Assembly (NCBI GenBank): GCA_037013495.1
Contig: CM072803.1
Span: forward strand, 15,084,001-15,148,000
Direction: 5' to 3'
Source: Hippophae tibetana
Lineage: Eukaryota; Streptophyta; Magnoliopsida; Rosales; Elaeagnaceae
DNA length: 64,000 nucleotides
Shown piece after piece: positions 22,754-36,200 of this stretch. Numbering within the stretch: the stretch's first letter is position 1; the number at the start of each line of letters is the position of its first letter. The position numbers and the translations under genes were made by a program. The notes beneath the pieces were generated by a model, which was given only the letters and a program-made list of their open reading frames with translations, did not search any database and was not told the DNA's origin.

Positions 22754-22763
22754 GACACGTGTC
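22754..22763. promoter_or_regulatory. Perfect palindromic G-box upstream of ferredoxin
   Basis: GACACGTGTC lies 115-124 bp upstream of the ferredoxin ATG (minus strand). G-boxes bind bZIP and bHLH (PIF, HY5-type) factors and are common in light-regulated photosynthetic promoters. The sequence is certain and its function is inferred from position. Confidence 0.65.
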
Positions 22764-24179
22764 AGCTTGTTGTGGATAGCATTATCTCTTGTCATCACCA
22801 CACGACCAAATGTAGGTTGACAATTGTATTTGCTGTGCTGTGGCCTGTGGTAGACACACAACCACTAGCACTGATTAATGGCCAGTTTTTATTTCATTTC
22901 TATTTTTACATTTTTAATCTCATCCTTTTAATTTCCATACCCTTTCTTTTTCTCATTTTTTTAAAGGGTGGTCGACTATGAAAATGATACAATTTCTATA
23001 GGATTATACGATTGCTGAAGGGCTAAAAGAGTCATTAAGATGGCAACTATGATTCTTATTAATTCAATCATGTGCTCTTGTTCAGGATTTGTATGAATTC
23101 CTTTAAATCTAGTTTTTTTATCTGGAATTATTTTGATTTTTGTTTCGTACTGCTAAATGCAATTTGGTGCTCTTTATGGCTTTATGTCGCTCAGTGTAGT
23201 GACTTTGTACTCTTTAATTAAGATTATTCGATTATTATTAATATGGTTTGTTGTAGCGGTCTTATTATATTTTGTAGTGACTAGTTTGGAGTCTCTTGTT
23301 TAGTCTTTGAAGCTTTACTTTGTAATGGTTTTTTACTTTTTTATTAATGAAATTGCTTGATTTTTAGTGATTTTGTAATTCTTCCACTATTTTCATAGAA
23401 GTAACGGGACAAAAAAATGTTATTTTTAAACAATTAAGCACCACATAATTAGAAAGAACATCAACAAAAATATTAATTATGTTGGTGACTCAGTCATTTC
23501 CTTCCAGTCACTCGGCATCATCACAAAATCACACGAAAATTAAAGGAAACAACACTGGAATTTTTTTTTTTAAGATCAATCAATATTTGATATGATTTAA
23601 ACTTGTGACTTGAAATAATTAGGAGTAGATCTTATTGACAAACCACTAGTTTAACCACAAACACAACAGGATTTGCACCATGAAAAGATGTATATACCTT
23701 AAAAATAAATAAAATGTCCTCTTGGGTACAAGTTGATTGCAATGCACCCTATCCTCGTTAGGCAACTTGAACAAATGGAAATCATAGAACACAGACCAGA
23801 GGTAAGTGAAAAAGAATCAAAATTGACTAACTCCTTGCGTGGCAAAAAGTTCATTTCAAGTTCATCCCAAAGACAACATATAGCAAACAAGGTATATGGG
23901 AAAAATATGGTAGGTGTGCTTACATGGTGAACCTATAATATATGTGAAAGATCTGAAGGAAAACAACAAATGGCATGAAACATGAGTCTAATTCTCTAAC
24001 TCGTTTAGATTTTGAAACAATCTCTGCATTCTAAATTAAGGTTTCCACTTACATCTGGGGCAAAAAAATAAAAAGAAAATATTAGGCTTCCCCAAATTCA
24101 GAGAAAGAAGAATACACTTCCATCTCTCACTAAAGCAAAGTGTTTATGGAAGGCTTTATCAGCTTTTTCCTACGAAGTC
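22764..24179. other. Spacer between ferredoxin and TMN1
   Basis: No supported gene. The part near 24179 is TMN1 3' UTR. An open stretch at 23733-23930 (plus) with an internal GAG|gtaagt-like site is unrecognised. A T-rich stretch at about 23160-23370 ending in tttttattaatgaaattg resembles the tail of a LINE or a transcript 3' end, but is too weak to call. Confidence 0.4.
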
Positions 24180-27100
24180 TTAATCACACTTGATGTTTCT
24201 GTAGATCCTTCTTACAAACAAGTTAGACCCCAGGTAACCAACAGCCCCTGCAAATTCAACCAAATAAACAAATAAACATCTTTTTTCACACAGGCTAAGA
24301 GGCCAATGGAGCTTCAGGTTTTATTAACAGTGACCTAAGAATGCATTCTCATTAAGCACATAGAAACACAAACAAACTAAAGCTTGAAGCCAGAAATTGA
24401 TACTCCCAACTAGCATCAGTGGACCTAGCTCGGAGCTCAAAAGTTCCAATAAAAAGAAAGACAAATCACCACAGGTCTTGTGTTAGTTAGCCATGGGATT
24501 CTGAGAGGCATTAACAAAATGTGAAAATCATTTAATTCTCCTAAACCTAAAATCAAATTTAAATATTTTATGCAGCATTGATTGATAGTGAGCAGCATTT
24601 TCTGCAAGCCACTTAAGGGGGCTGTGGGGGGAGGGGTCTAGTAATAGACATAGACACTGGTATTTCAATTAAAAAACAGTAAAACCAAAATTTGGGAAAG
24701 ATCATATCAAGAAGCAAAAGATACAATAGAGAAAATTGTTGAACAAATTTAAAATTTCATAGAAAAACTCACCACAGAGGATTCCTAAACCGAGACAAAA
24801 CATTAGAGTGTATCCAAAATAGAAGCTCGTCTGGAAGAACCCTGACATCTTAGTCTTCACATAGTAGTAATATATTGAATACAAGTACACATAGACAGCT
24901 GTTGAGGCAGCAGAAAAGAAAGAAGTCCATTGCCAGTGATAGTTCTCAGCATTGAGTAAGAAGTATGTCCCCACAATTGTCACACATACAGTGACAATAA
25001 TAAGAATCAGAAAAACAAGCAGCATAAAGCCATATACATAGTACACCTGTTGAGCATAAAGGTAAGAAAGAGCATTATTAATCCAGGATGAATGCCTTGT
25101 CAAAGTATTAAAATAAACATGCAAAAGTTACTACGAACCAAAATAACCTTTCCCAACCATTCAAATTTCAGTGGTTACACCACAATCACAAACTAAGAGT
25201 TTGATTCACAATTATATCACTTTACTGCATTCCCATTTTATCAAGACTCTAGAGTTGACAAACTGGTACCAATATGTTGGACAGGTATTAGAAACCAAAA
25301 CACAAATACAGACCATTAATTTTCAGATATACATGTAAGTCATTAAATCTTCGGTACATCTTCAATTTTGACCCATTGACTGTTGTAATTGACAAATCTT
25401 TTGTGCTACAAGACAACTTTAAGTTTTATGCCCCCAATTGCCAAACAACATACACATGCAATATCAAAATACTCAAAGCTGCAAATAATCCAAGTGACAA
25501 CTGACAAGCAGCCATCTCTTCAGCTAGACAGCCAAAAAAATATGGAGATAAAAATATGCATCTCTGAAATATGCTCAAGTTCAGAAGGTTTGTTTTCAAA
25601 AATTAACATAACCATGTGGTTGTAAGATCAACCTTGTAATTCCAGAAGGATGTAAAGACAAAATACATCTCAATGAATATGCTTCCAAAGGGAAGCAGTC
25701 CTCCCATCATTGAGACCACTGATGGCGTCAAATACCATTTCTTTTCAGGAATAGGACGAGGAATGGTCTTCACGCGACAAGGATTGTTTGGGGCACCACT
25801 CCAGTTTCTTCCGACAACTGTTCCGAGAAGTGCAAGAGGAAAAGAGATGAAAGCCCAAATAACAAAGACAACAACCATAGTACCAAATGGAATGGCTGCA
25901 AGAGACCCATAGAAAATGGCAATTGTGTTCAAGATGAACCCAATACCAAAGCACATGAATGGGAACAGAGAGGCTGTCAGAATCATTGACTTTATCCAAT
26001 GTTTACCTGAAAATTAAAAATGTTGTAAAATAAGCACATATTAAATTTACCACAAGTTCCCAGCTTATCATGTAGCAAATCTAGATTGTATTAAGTAAAC
26101 TGTAAATGACATGACTATTCAGGACAATAGCAAGTAATTACTTACCCCCACTTCGCGAATACATCCCACCACTAACATAACCAGAAATGAATGATGTAAG
26201 AGCATAACACACTATAAAAGTTGTGACAATTGCCCCTCTCCTGGAGCACCAAAATATATCATATAAGAAAACGTGGATAGATAAGAATTTTTTTTGCAAC
26301 ATTTCTCAACCACAAAAAACCTACAAGGATGTTATATAACAAAAATTAGATGGCATGATAACATAACAGTTATCTCTATTTAACATGGCATTGTGAACCA
26401 TACTAAGTATTCATATATACATATGCATGTTTGTATATTCATGATTGCAAACACGAGCATGCAAATTGGGTTGAAATCATTCCATAAAACTTGCATCTAA
26501 GTACATGAGATTCAAATCATGTACCAGGAGACAAGAACTCTTACAGAACATTTGTAACATACCCGACATACAACATCCCCACAATTGCCAGTATGATGAC
26601 AAGGAGAACAAGTAATGCTAGTTGAGCACCAGTTCCAACAACAGCTGATAGAATAACCAAATTCCTAGCAGGTCGAAAGACATCCCCATGAACAAGTTTC
26701 CAGCCAGACTCTTCGCTAACATCTCTTTCCTACAAACCAATTCAGAATAGCCACAGAGATTAGAGGTTATAAGTTATATCAATGTTTCCTCTCTATTGAA
26801 ATTAATGAGAAGAAGAAAAAAAAAAAGAACATTACCAAAGTCTCTAAATCATCATCATCCCGAGCATACTTTGCATAGTCATTCCTAAGAGTTCGCATTA
26901 GTATCATTGAGACCAGACCAGTTAGGAAGATAACCATCATGAATGAATTAAAAATAGAGAACCAATGAATCTGCACATACAAAAGGCACGTGACTAATAG
27001 GTATTCAAAATTGAATGACAGCAAAATTATGAACAAATAAAGGTGAAAAACGTAACAGAAATAGAAGCCATCTACCAAGGTTTACCTGGTGCTCAAAAAA

Positions 27101-28931
27101 AGGGTAGTCCAAGTAAACATCAAAGCGATGAGCAAATGTGATATTGGTTGGAGTCCAATTGACAGAGTATGTCAGGTCAAATGTTCGCCCCACTTCCAAA
27201 GGCTTAGGACTCTCTTGAGTGAGATTTACGTGAATTATCTGCAGTAATATAAACATAGATATTAAGCAGATGGCACATCCCAAAGCTCATTACAAAATCA
27301 ACAACGGATTTGAACCACCACAAACCTGATCCTTATTATATTTGACATTAATATTCTTATGAGTATAGAGAACATGCTTTCCATTCTCACCATTCTTATC
27401 CGGGTGCAATTCACCAACAAAGCCTAATATATGAAAAAGAAAAATAGATTATACAAAGTTATCAACTTTTATATGAATAATGTAAAGCAAAAAAAAAAAA
27501 CAATGAGACCATACCCCATAAAGGAAGATCATCTGCACTTGTGTTGATTGTTCCAGATCCCAAAGCAAATAGCATTAACAAATGACAAGAAGATAATCAG
27601 TGATTCCAGGAAAGTACAGAAAATGATAAATAATATCAAATAAGAGAAGCAACTTCACATGCAGAGGTAACACTCATAAAACCATTATACAAGAGAAAAA
27701 TATCTAGAGCCATCTAGCAACATGTAATGATGAAAGCAATTAAACCTGCAATGAGTACATGTATCATGATGCTACTCATTGTACTAATACATAATTGACA
27801 AGTATATAGTGCACAACATACCCATGAAGAATTCAAACCAGTAACTGTTCTCAATTGCATCCTTGAAACGTTTAACCTTTTGCTCATCAAGCTCGAGCTG
27901 ACAAATCACGGACTTGTCCACATTTCCTGGACCAGGAATTATTTTCAATAAGTCCAAGGGTGAGATCTACTCGTAAATTAGATACTAAAATGAAGTTGAC
28001 ATACTTTGGAACTTTATGTCAATCTGGCTATCAATAAGCTCATTTCCACCAAGGACCTCACCAAGACCACCCCATTTGTGAACGGGATTCCCAGATGGAT
28101 GACAAAAGGGGATGCTGTAATAATTGTAGGTTTCTTGGGGATTATTGTAAGGTCCAACCTTATTTACCCAAAGGGTCACAGGGTCATTCTTTTGATACTG
28201 CAAAAGACCAAATGGAGTACAATAATTCAGACTAAATGTCACATGAAAAATCAAATCCATTATTTCATTAAGATATGTATATAAAAGAAAAAAACTCAAA
28301 AAATAAGTCGACCACTGCAAACAATGTAAATCAAGAATCCAAAACATACCAATAAAGGGTCCATCTTAAGCCGGGACATTGATTTTCCATCTTAATTTTC
28401 AGAAAGAAGCTCATCAAAGATAGATACAATGTATACAGTTCAAATGGACAAACTGGACAAAAGAAAATGACCACCAACAAAAGCTTAGTCGCACATCTAA
28501 AATGCTTAAATATGGATCACACAGCATGGGATTCATAAAAATGCATCACTATAAGTTTCCATTTCCATAACCACTGCCACGTACGGTTCAATTCGCGCTT
28601 AATACAAAAAAAAATAAGAGAAACCAACTTGAGATCTAAGCAAATAGTCAACAACTCATTAAGCCATTCGTTTCCACAAGCTTAATTACTCTCACAAATA
28701 CGAATGCAAGAAAAATTCACAAGCTAAAATATAAAGAAAACCGATCAATAGATCCAGAGAGAATTCCAGAGAGAGCAACAAGATCTAAGGGTGGGTTAGC
28801 ATTTAGTCGTTAGGGTAAGGGTAAGACAGAGAGAGAGATGTTACCTTGTGATCCGAATCGGAAGCGAAGGCAGGGGAGATAAGGAAAACAACGAATGCGA
28901 CAAGAAAGAGAGACCGCACGGCGGAGAACAT
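24180..28931 (-). CDS. TMN1: Transmembrane nine superfamily protein TMN1 (EMP70), 12 exons, 588 aa
   Basis: Minus-strand exons: 28845-28931, 28005-28197, 27822-27926, 27515-27532, 27326-27423, 27086-27238, 26836-26970, 26563-26729, 26146-26240, 25633-26006, 24773-25046, 24180-24247. All are GT..AG and phases close. TMN/EMP70 proteins are Golgi/endosomal nine-span proteins linked to sorting. A signal peptide (1-24, ending SPAFAS) precedes a lumenal domain with [27 protein letters not shown] and [14 protein letters not shown]. Membrane spans follow from about residue 265, including [20 protein letters not shown]. The C-terminus [10 protein letters not shown] carries the KxD motif used for COPI binding and Golgi retention. 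Length matches Arabidopsis TMN1 (589 aa as I recall). The fourth exon is only 18 bp. Head to head with SnRK2. Confidence 0.95.
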
Positions 28932-30288
28932 GGCGATAGCCGGAAAGAACCGGATCTGAAAAGTCCGGAGATTTATTGTCTGAAATAGAATTTGAAGAAC
29001 AAGCTTCCTTATCTCTCTGAACTCGGATCTCAGAATTTCTTTTTGTCACACTCTATGTTTGAAATCTGAAAAATTACGTGAATAACTTTCTATAGAAAAC
29101 TAACGATTGTTCAGATCTCAAAAGTTTCGCACATCTAATTAATGAAATGATATATGAAATTCTGAGATTTATTGTCACACTCTATGTTTAGAGAGCGAAA
29201 GAATGCTTAACTTATGACTCAAGAGAGAAACTTTAGAACTTGCGACTTGTTACATATTCTCATTTTAAATTTGTAAAATTGTATTTGTTATAAGTTTTGA
29301 AATAATATTTAAATTTAATAAAAAATTATTATATCAGTTATTTTTATATATGAAAAAGAAGTATGAAAATAATATTATTAATATGTTTTTACTATTTTGA
29401 AAAAATACTAAGGAATTGTTTAATAATTTGTCTTTATTAAAAAAAATATGAAAATATTAGATAATAAAAATGAAAAAATGTTGGTTTTATGGTGATAACT
29501 TCAGCATTGAAAAGGACCACTACATCAAATTCCTTTTGTTCTCTCTTTCTTTTTACGAAACAAGAGCTTCGATCTGATGAAGATTAATTAATTTATTAAT
29601 CTCTCTTTAACCTCGCAAAAATAAATGTACAGTTAAATAAGATTCTCTTATCTCTTTCCTAATTGTCTATTTTAGTTATTTTATGGATTGGATTGTTAGT
29701 CTAACACAATTTATTATAAATGACAAGTAATAATATTAATTTATTAAAATGTTGAGATTTATAAAGTATAAAAGATAAATAATTAATTTTGATTTCAAAA
29801 ATTGAGATATAATAATCTAATAAAACAATTATAGATTAATTTTTTATAAATCTAAATTATTAAAATAATATGATAAATCATTTTCCATATTTTATGGGTT
29901 TGTTTAGATTCTTTGGTTAGCTTTCCTTTCAAAATTCTCTAAAATCTTCTACTTTTAAGTGCTCAAATTCTCTCTCTTCACCATTTCTCCTTCTTCTCTT
30001 CAATTATTAAATTTTTTTTAAATCTTTTCTCAATTACATAAGTTTTTTTTCCCAAATTTCGGTTCTTCGTCAAAAAGATCTTACCTTTCCTTTCAATTTT
30101 TCTCACTAAATTTGTTATCTTTTTTCAATTTAAAGGTTGTCTATGTCTCTGCGTTTTGTGTCTGCTGAACTAAAAGCGCTTTGAATGTTTACCTCTGTTT
30201 CTACCTTCTATATATGCCAAGATAATAGTCATAATTAATAGAATTGAGAATATATATATAAAAAAGAAGAAGAAAAGAGAGAATAAAA
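28932..30288. promoter_or_regulatory. Divergent promoter region between TMN1 and SnRK2.4
   Basis: About 1.36 kb separates the two start codons. The TMN1 side has a partial direct repeat (tgtcacactctatgttt near 29043 and 29174). The SnRK2 side has a CT-rich leader (about 29930-30010, tctctctcttcaccatttctcc), typical of plant 5' UTRs. The middle is AT-rich. I see no convincing single TATA box for either gene. Confidence 0.5.
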
Positions 30289-33200
30289 ATGGAAAAATAT
30301 GAGCTTGTGAAGGATATAGGATCTGGGAAATTTGGGGTGGCTAGGCTTATGAGAAACAAAGAAACCAAAGAGCTCGTAGCCATGAAATACATCGAGCGTG
30401 GTCACAAGGTACGTTTTTTTCTTCATACCTTTGAATCTCTCTGTTTCTATATTTAACTATACATTTTAGCATAAATAGTTACTTTGAAATTTGGGTTTTC
30501 TTCTTTTTTTAATCAATTGAGAGATTTCTGAAATTTGGGATGCTAGACCCATTGAATTGAAGAGTTTTTTGAGCTTGGCAAAGCCAGTTACAAATCTGCA
30601 TTTTAATCTCATACAAAATCCCATAAACTTCAGGGAGTTTAATTACATTTTTATTTTTTATGGATCTGTGTGATTCGAACCTGTTATTTGAATGTAGAAA
30701 GGGAGAGGGTGAGTTTTACTTTCACATTACTAAGTGAATCAGATGGGTTTTATTTCATAACTCCGGGTGTTTCATTGTCATTTTAGGAACCCATTTGAGA
30801 ATTTTAACATTTCGTGACCCTTTTAAAGGACTAGCCTTATTAGCCAGTTTTTCAAGTCTAACTAAAACTTCTGATGTAGTTAGAGCGACCCAGAGTTTAA
30901 CCATGAAGTTGTTGTAGCAAAGAAATGCAAGAAAACCTTATTTTTAATTTTCTAAAATTAAAAAAAGAAAGCCTAATTTCGAATACAGGTACGAAATATC
31001 GTATGCTCACGGATGCATAATGTGTGTTGTATATAATATTCTGCTTACTTGGTAACAGATTGATGAGAATGTGGCAAGAGAAATCATAAACCACAGATCA
31101 CTTCGCCATCCGAACATAATTCGGTTCAAAGAGGTGTGTCATGATGAGTACTTGATACGTTTAAGGGACAACGAGAAGTAATTTTACACAAATCACTGTT
31201 CTAATTTGATTTATTAAATTGCAGGTGGTTTTGACCCCCACTCATCTTTCTATTGTCATGGAGTATGCAGCTGGTGGAGAGCTCTTTGAGCGAATTTGTA
31301 GTGCAGGAAGGTTCAGTGAGGACGAGGTTTGATCTTTGCTCATGTATTGTATGTATGAATTACTATGTTTATGCTTATTTTCTGAGAAATTGTAGGAAAT
31401 TGTTTTAAAAAACTATCTAAGCCTTGAGGCTTCTTTTCCAGAAAAATCACAGCAAGGCTAGTATTTCAATGTTTTTTAATGTTTATACCTTACCTTGTGC
31501 CCTAACAAGCTAAAGCTTACACTTCAAGGTTTAAATTCTGAAAGTTCTAAAACGGATCACATAAACTTAGAGGAGAGTGAATAGGTTATTATCAATTTTA
31601 TCAAATTATAATTTCGTAACCTAATTATAACAACTAGACAAAAGTAAATATAGAAATAGGTAAATGGCACGCGATATTTTTAGGTGAAAGTAACCTAAGT
31701 TACAACTATAACCTAAAGGAAAATCACCGGTCCACCGGATCACCTAATCTTTCCACTAAGAAAATTAAATGTACAAGTACAAACTTGATCATATATTACT
31801 CTCCCTATAATACTGTCTCAATGTACCTTACGTACGAGTCCCTAATCTATTTTCACAGTTGCGAAGACTAGCATGAGTGGTATTTATACTAACATTCTAA
31901 TATGTTCATCACCAATCACACATTTTCACAAATCAACATGCAAACATGGTTAACACAAAAAAACACAATTATTTGTGTGTGTGTTTTAGAACGGATTTAA
32001 TAATGAATAATCATAATTAGATTATTCGAAACATATATTAAATAAATCAAATCAACTAAAAAATATTAGAACAAGCAAATTAAGCACAAATTCGATAAAA
32101 ATAGCTTCTTTAAAATTTAATAATTTAATCAAATAATCATGATCATGCACAAAATTATTTGATCTAAATATGTAAAGACCTAATTAAGAAAAAACTATAT
32201 GAACATAAAAATATGAAACAAATTGACTAATAATATGAGAGTGTAGAGAGACAAATCTAATCACAAATTAATCTCGAAGTGGATTAGCCTTAGTCAAATA
32301 TCATTTAAGGAATAGCCCCATTCCTATGTATCAATCTCTACTGGGTGAATTGCCCACGATGTAAGTTGTTACTTCCTTAATGTATGCATGTAACTTGATG
32401 AGTGGACATAACAGTGGAAACAAATTAATAATCTAATCCATAAATTGACAAGTTACTTTATATGAGTATATAACTCTCTACAAGTGCTGGCTATGCTAAA
32501 TAAATCTCTTCTGATCACTTTCCGATATCATTGAGATTTTTAAGTTAAAGAGTTTTCGGCTTTGCCTCAGGTTAAAACACTAATATGTATACATAAGTGA
32601 TAGTGATAACCTAGTAATATTAGAATCAAAAAAATTTGGGCTTAGTTACCCAAAGCCCCTTAAAAGCCATAATAAGTTAAGAACTTATTTTTGAGATATC
32701 TTAAAAATATTGAAGCACATTAAAGAAAAGGTTAAGTGATAATTTCATAAATTTACTTGAATTTAAATAAATATTTTAGCATCAAAATTAATTCCAAATA
32801 TTGTGAGCTTGTGCTATTAAATGTATGAGTGTAATATTGTGTGATAGATATGAAAGATATACCTAAATTAGACTATTCAGAACTCAAGCATTTGTTCAGC
32901 TTTTCATAATAGACTTGATGACGAGTTTAAAAAAAGTTTACAGGTAATTGTTTTGTCCACGAAAATAACCAATACTTATAATTCGTATAAATTCCAAGAT
33001 GTGTAAAGCTTACGTACCTAAACTTTGACGAAATTGAGTTAAATCGATGAGATTGGGACACAATATCATGTCCAATTTGCGTTTTAAAAGTAATATGATA
33101 TCAAATTTGGCTCTCTCAAGCTGATAAACAAGAAAAAAACTTAAAAAGTATCGAAAATTTCTTTTTTCTCCTACTTCTAGCAGCAACTAATAGTGTTTTT

Positions 33201-36200
33201 CACAATTTTTGACCTATATGAAATGTTCTTGAGCTACATTTTCATATCCTAACTTCATTAAAAAAAAATTATTCCAACCCTTCATTTTTATTGAGAAATA
33301 TTTGTTTTCTTGCCCTTCTTTCTAATTTTCTTTCATTTCTTTTTTCTATATTGAACATGCTATAAAAGTGTTAATATTGTTCCCAGTCCTTCTCGGATTT
33401 TTTCTTTCTTCTTCTCTTACTAAGGTTAAAAGCTTACTTAAGTGATTTTTTTAATTTCATGTTATTCTAAACAATAAACTACTTAATTTTGTAGATGATG
33501 TTTTGTTTTTGTTGCTCGTCTAGAGATTTTTTTAAGTTCTTAATGATTTAATAAATTTTATTTTGTGATAATTAAGGTTTAATTGCATGACATAACCTCC
33601 CTTGATACATGGAGTTTCGCTTTTAACTCCTTCAGGGAAAAAACATATGTTGTTTTTAGGAAAATATATGTTTTAATTTGTAAGAAAAATAACATATGTG
33701 TTTTTTAAAGAGAGTTAAAAATGAAACCATGTAAATAAATGTATCATATATGCATATGCAGCGGAAGGGATAATTAATGCCTTGAAGTATTTATTTCAGT
33801 TTTATATGTTTTTTAAAAAATTGCCTTAAGGCTTGAGACTCAAAGCTCCTCAAGGCTTACGCCTAACTAGTTGGAAGTAGAACACTTCAAGGTTAGTTTT
33901 TGCCTTTTAAAACTATCAATAAAGGACTTTTCAATGACTCTTCACTACAATTAAACATAACAAATTTGATTTACTTTCAATTTACTATTTTAAGTTTTTT
34001 TCCTTTCAATTTGATATTTTATGTATTCAATTATATATCAATCTGATATTTTGGTTTATATTAACCTAAAATTTTGATGGAATAAGTCATTTCAAGCAAT
34101 TGAGGATCATTAATCTTTCGTCGAATTGGGGGAGAAAGGCTAGTGATTTATTTCGTATAAATTTAATGTGAATATTAACTAGAATATCTTATTGATATAA
34201 TATTGAATATAAAGTACTAAATTGATTTGGAAAAAAACTTAAGATAGTAAATTGAAAGTAAAGTGAAACCTTTAGTAGGAAATAAAATGTTTATCTATAT
34301 TTTTTTTGAATTTTAGTTTGTATATTTCTCTTGAAATTTTGCAGGCTAGATATTTTTTCCAGCAGCTTATCTCAGGAGTTAGCTACTGTCATTCTATGGT
34401 AAGGAGATAATATTTCAATATATTTGTGATCCATATAGGAGGTTTTTTTCTATTTACTATTTGTCTCGTATTCTTTTGCTGTAGCAAATATGCCATCGAG
34501 ATTTAAAACTCGAGAATACCTTGCTTGATGGAAGCCCAGCTCCACGCCTGAAGATATGTGATTTTGGCTACTCCAAGGTTTGTAAGCTTAAGTTAGTATT
34601 GGAAGTTTAGTTTTTCTATTCATTTGTCGCGTATGTATGGAAACTTTTGTACTTATTCAGCTCTCTTTATGTAGTCTTCCTTGCTGCACTCTAGACCAAA
34701 GTCAACCGTCGGAACTCCAGCTTACATTGCTCCTGAAGTTCTTTCCCGGAGAGAGTATGATGGCAAGGTAGTTTAGTTATTCGATGCTAATATTATGAAA
34801 AAAAAGAGAAGAATTTACTCAGATGAAGATGATTGGTTTTGGTTTTGATTTTTATTGATGATGATTTTAAGCTTACCGAGACAAGTTTAATTTTAGGGAG
34901 AAGGGCACCAGAGGTCCCCGTAACTTTGAAAAAAAATGTGCACTTTAGTACTGTTCATTTGGTGTAAAAGGTGCACTTTAGTTATTTATATTTTTTAAAT
35001 TTTTTAGGACTAAGGTGCACATTTTTCATAGTTATAGAACTAAAGTATTCTAGTTGAATGTTAAAGAACAAAAACACTCATTTTGCAAAACACTCATTTT
35101 GTAAAAGCTAGACATTTTGCTCCCCCCTCCTCTCTCACCTTTTATTTTAAGTAAATTCCGTTAATTATTACGAAGAGAATGGTTTGAGCCTTACCACATT
35201 CACCTATCTTCTTTTTTGAAAACTTAAGGAACAAGCATGCTTGGCTATTCACATTCTCACTAGAGCTTTCTACTGCCATCTTCTAAATTTGATTAATGTG
35301 AAGGTGTATCTGTATGAGATCGATCTCACCTATGGACTGTCATTTATATGATTATATATGTTGCTTGTCTAAGGTACATGTGCTACCTTCTTTTCTCCAT
35401 CTCTTCTACCCTTGGTGTTTGTTTGTTTTTGCTTCTGTTAATAGTTTTTCAGACAAAAATAGTATCAAAAAGTGTTTTTTGGGAGAAGCACATTATTTGA
35501 GCTTCATTTAGGAAGTACAAATGTGTTTCCTAAATCCAAAAAATACTTATGGAAAATATTTTTTTAAAATGTTTGGTTCATAAGTGTTTCTTAAAAGTAG
35601 AAGCAAACAAACATACGGTTTCATCATCAATCTTATGTTATTCTTTGTCGTATATGTAGCACGCAAATAAGTCCTGAAATTAGGTAGCCATCACTTTGCT
35701 TGACAGTACAGTTTTCAGGTTTTTAGAAACTTGAAGAGGCAAACCTTTGAGATGTTAAAAAGCACTGAGGCTCTCATTTTATATTTTATACTTTTCTATC
35801 AAGTCTTGTGCAAAGTATTGATTTTGCTTGGTGTTGTCCATTCAGTTGGCAGATGTATGGTCATGTGGAGTGACTCTGTATGTTATGCTGGTAGGAGCTT
35901 ATCCTTTCGAAGACCGAGAAGACCCAAAGAATTTCAGGAAAACCATTAGTGTAATTTTCCTTCCCTTCATATGCATATAAAATTAGTCATTTTCTTCTTT
36001 TTTCTTTTTCTTATTTTCCTCTTCTTTGTTTTTGGTAATAGTATTATTTGAAAAAATTTAATTTATTATTTTTAATATTTTTTTCTTTCAATTGACTACT
36101 TTTATAATTGAAATATCTTTTGATCAATTATTATGGCTCAAAAATTGGTTAATTTTATCCAAAAATTTAATTCACGTGCAAAACACATCAAATTATAACT

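Noticed and set aside
23160-23370. Possible LINE 3' tail
   Set aside because: Only T-rich composition and a weak ending; no reverse transcriptase or poly-A with target duplication.
23733-23930. Possible small gene with a GAG|gtaagt site
   Set aside because: No family recognised, both strands open, no partner exon found.
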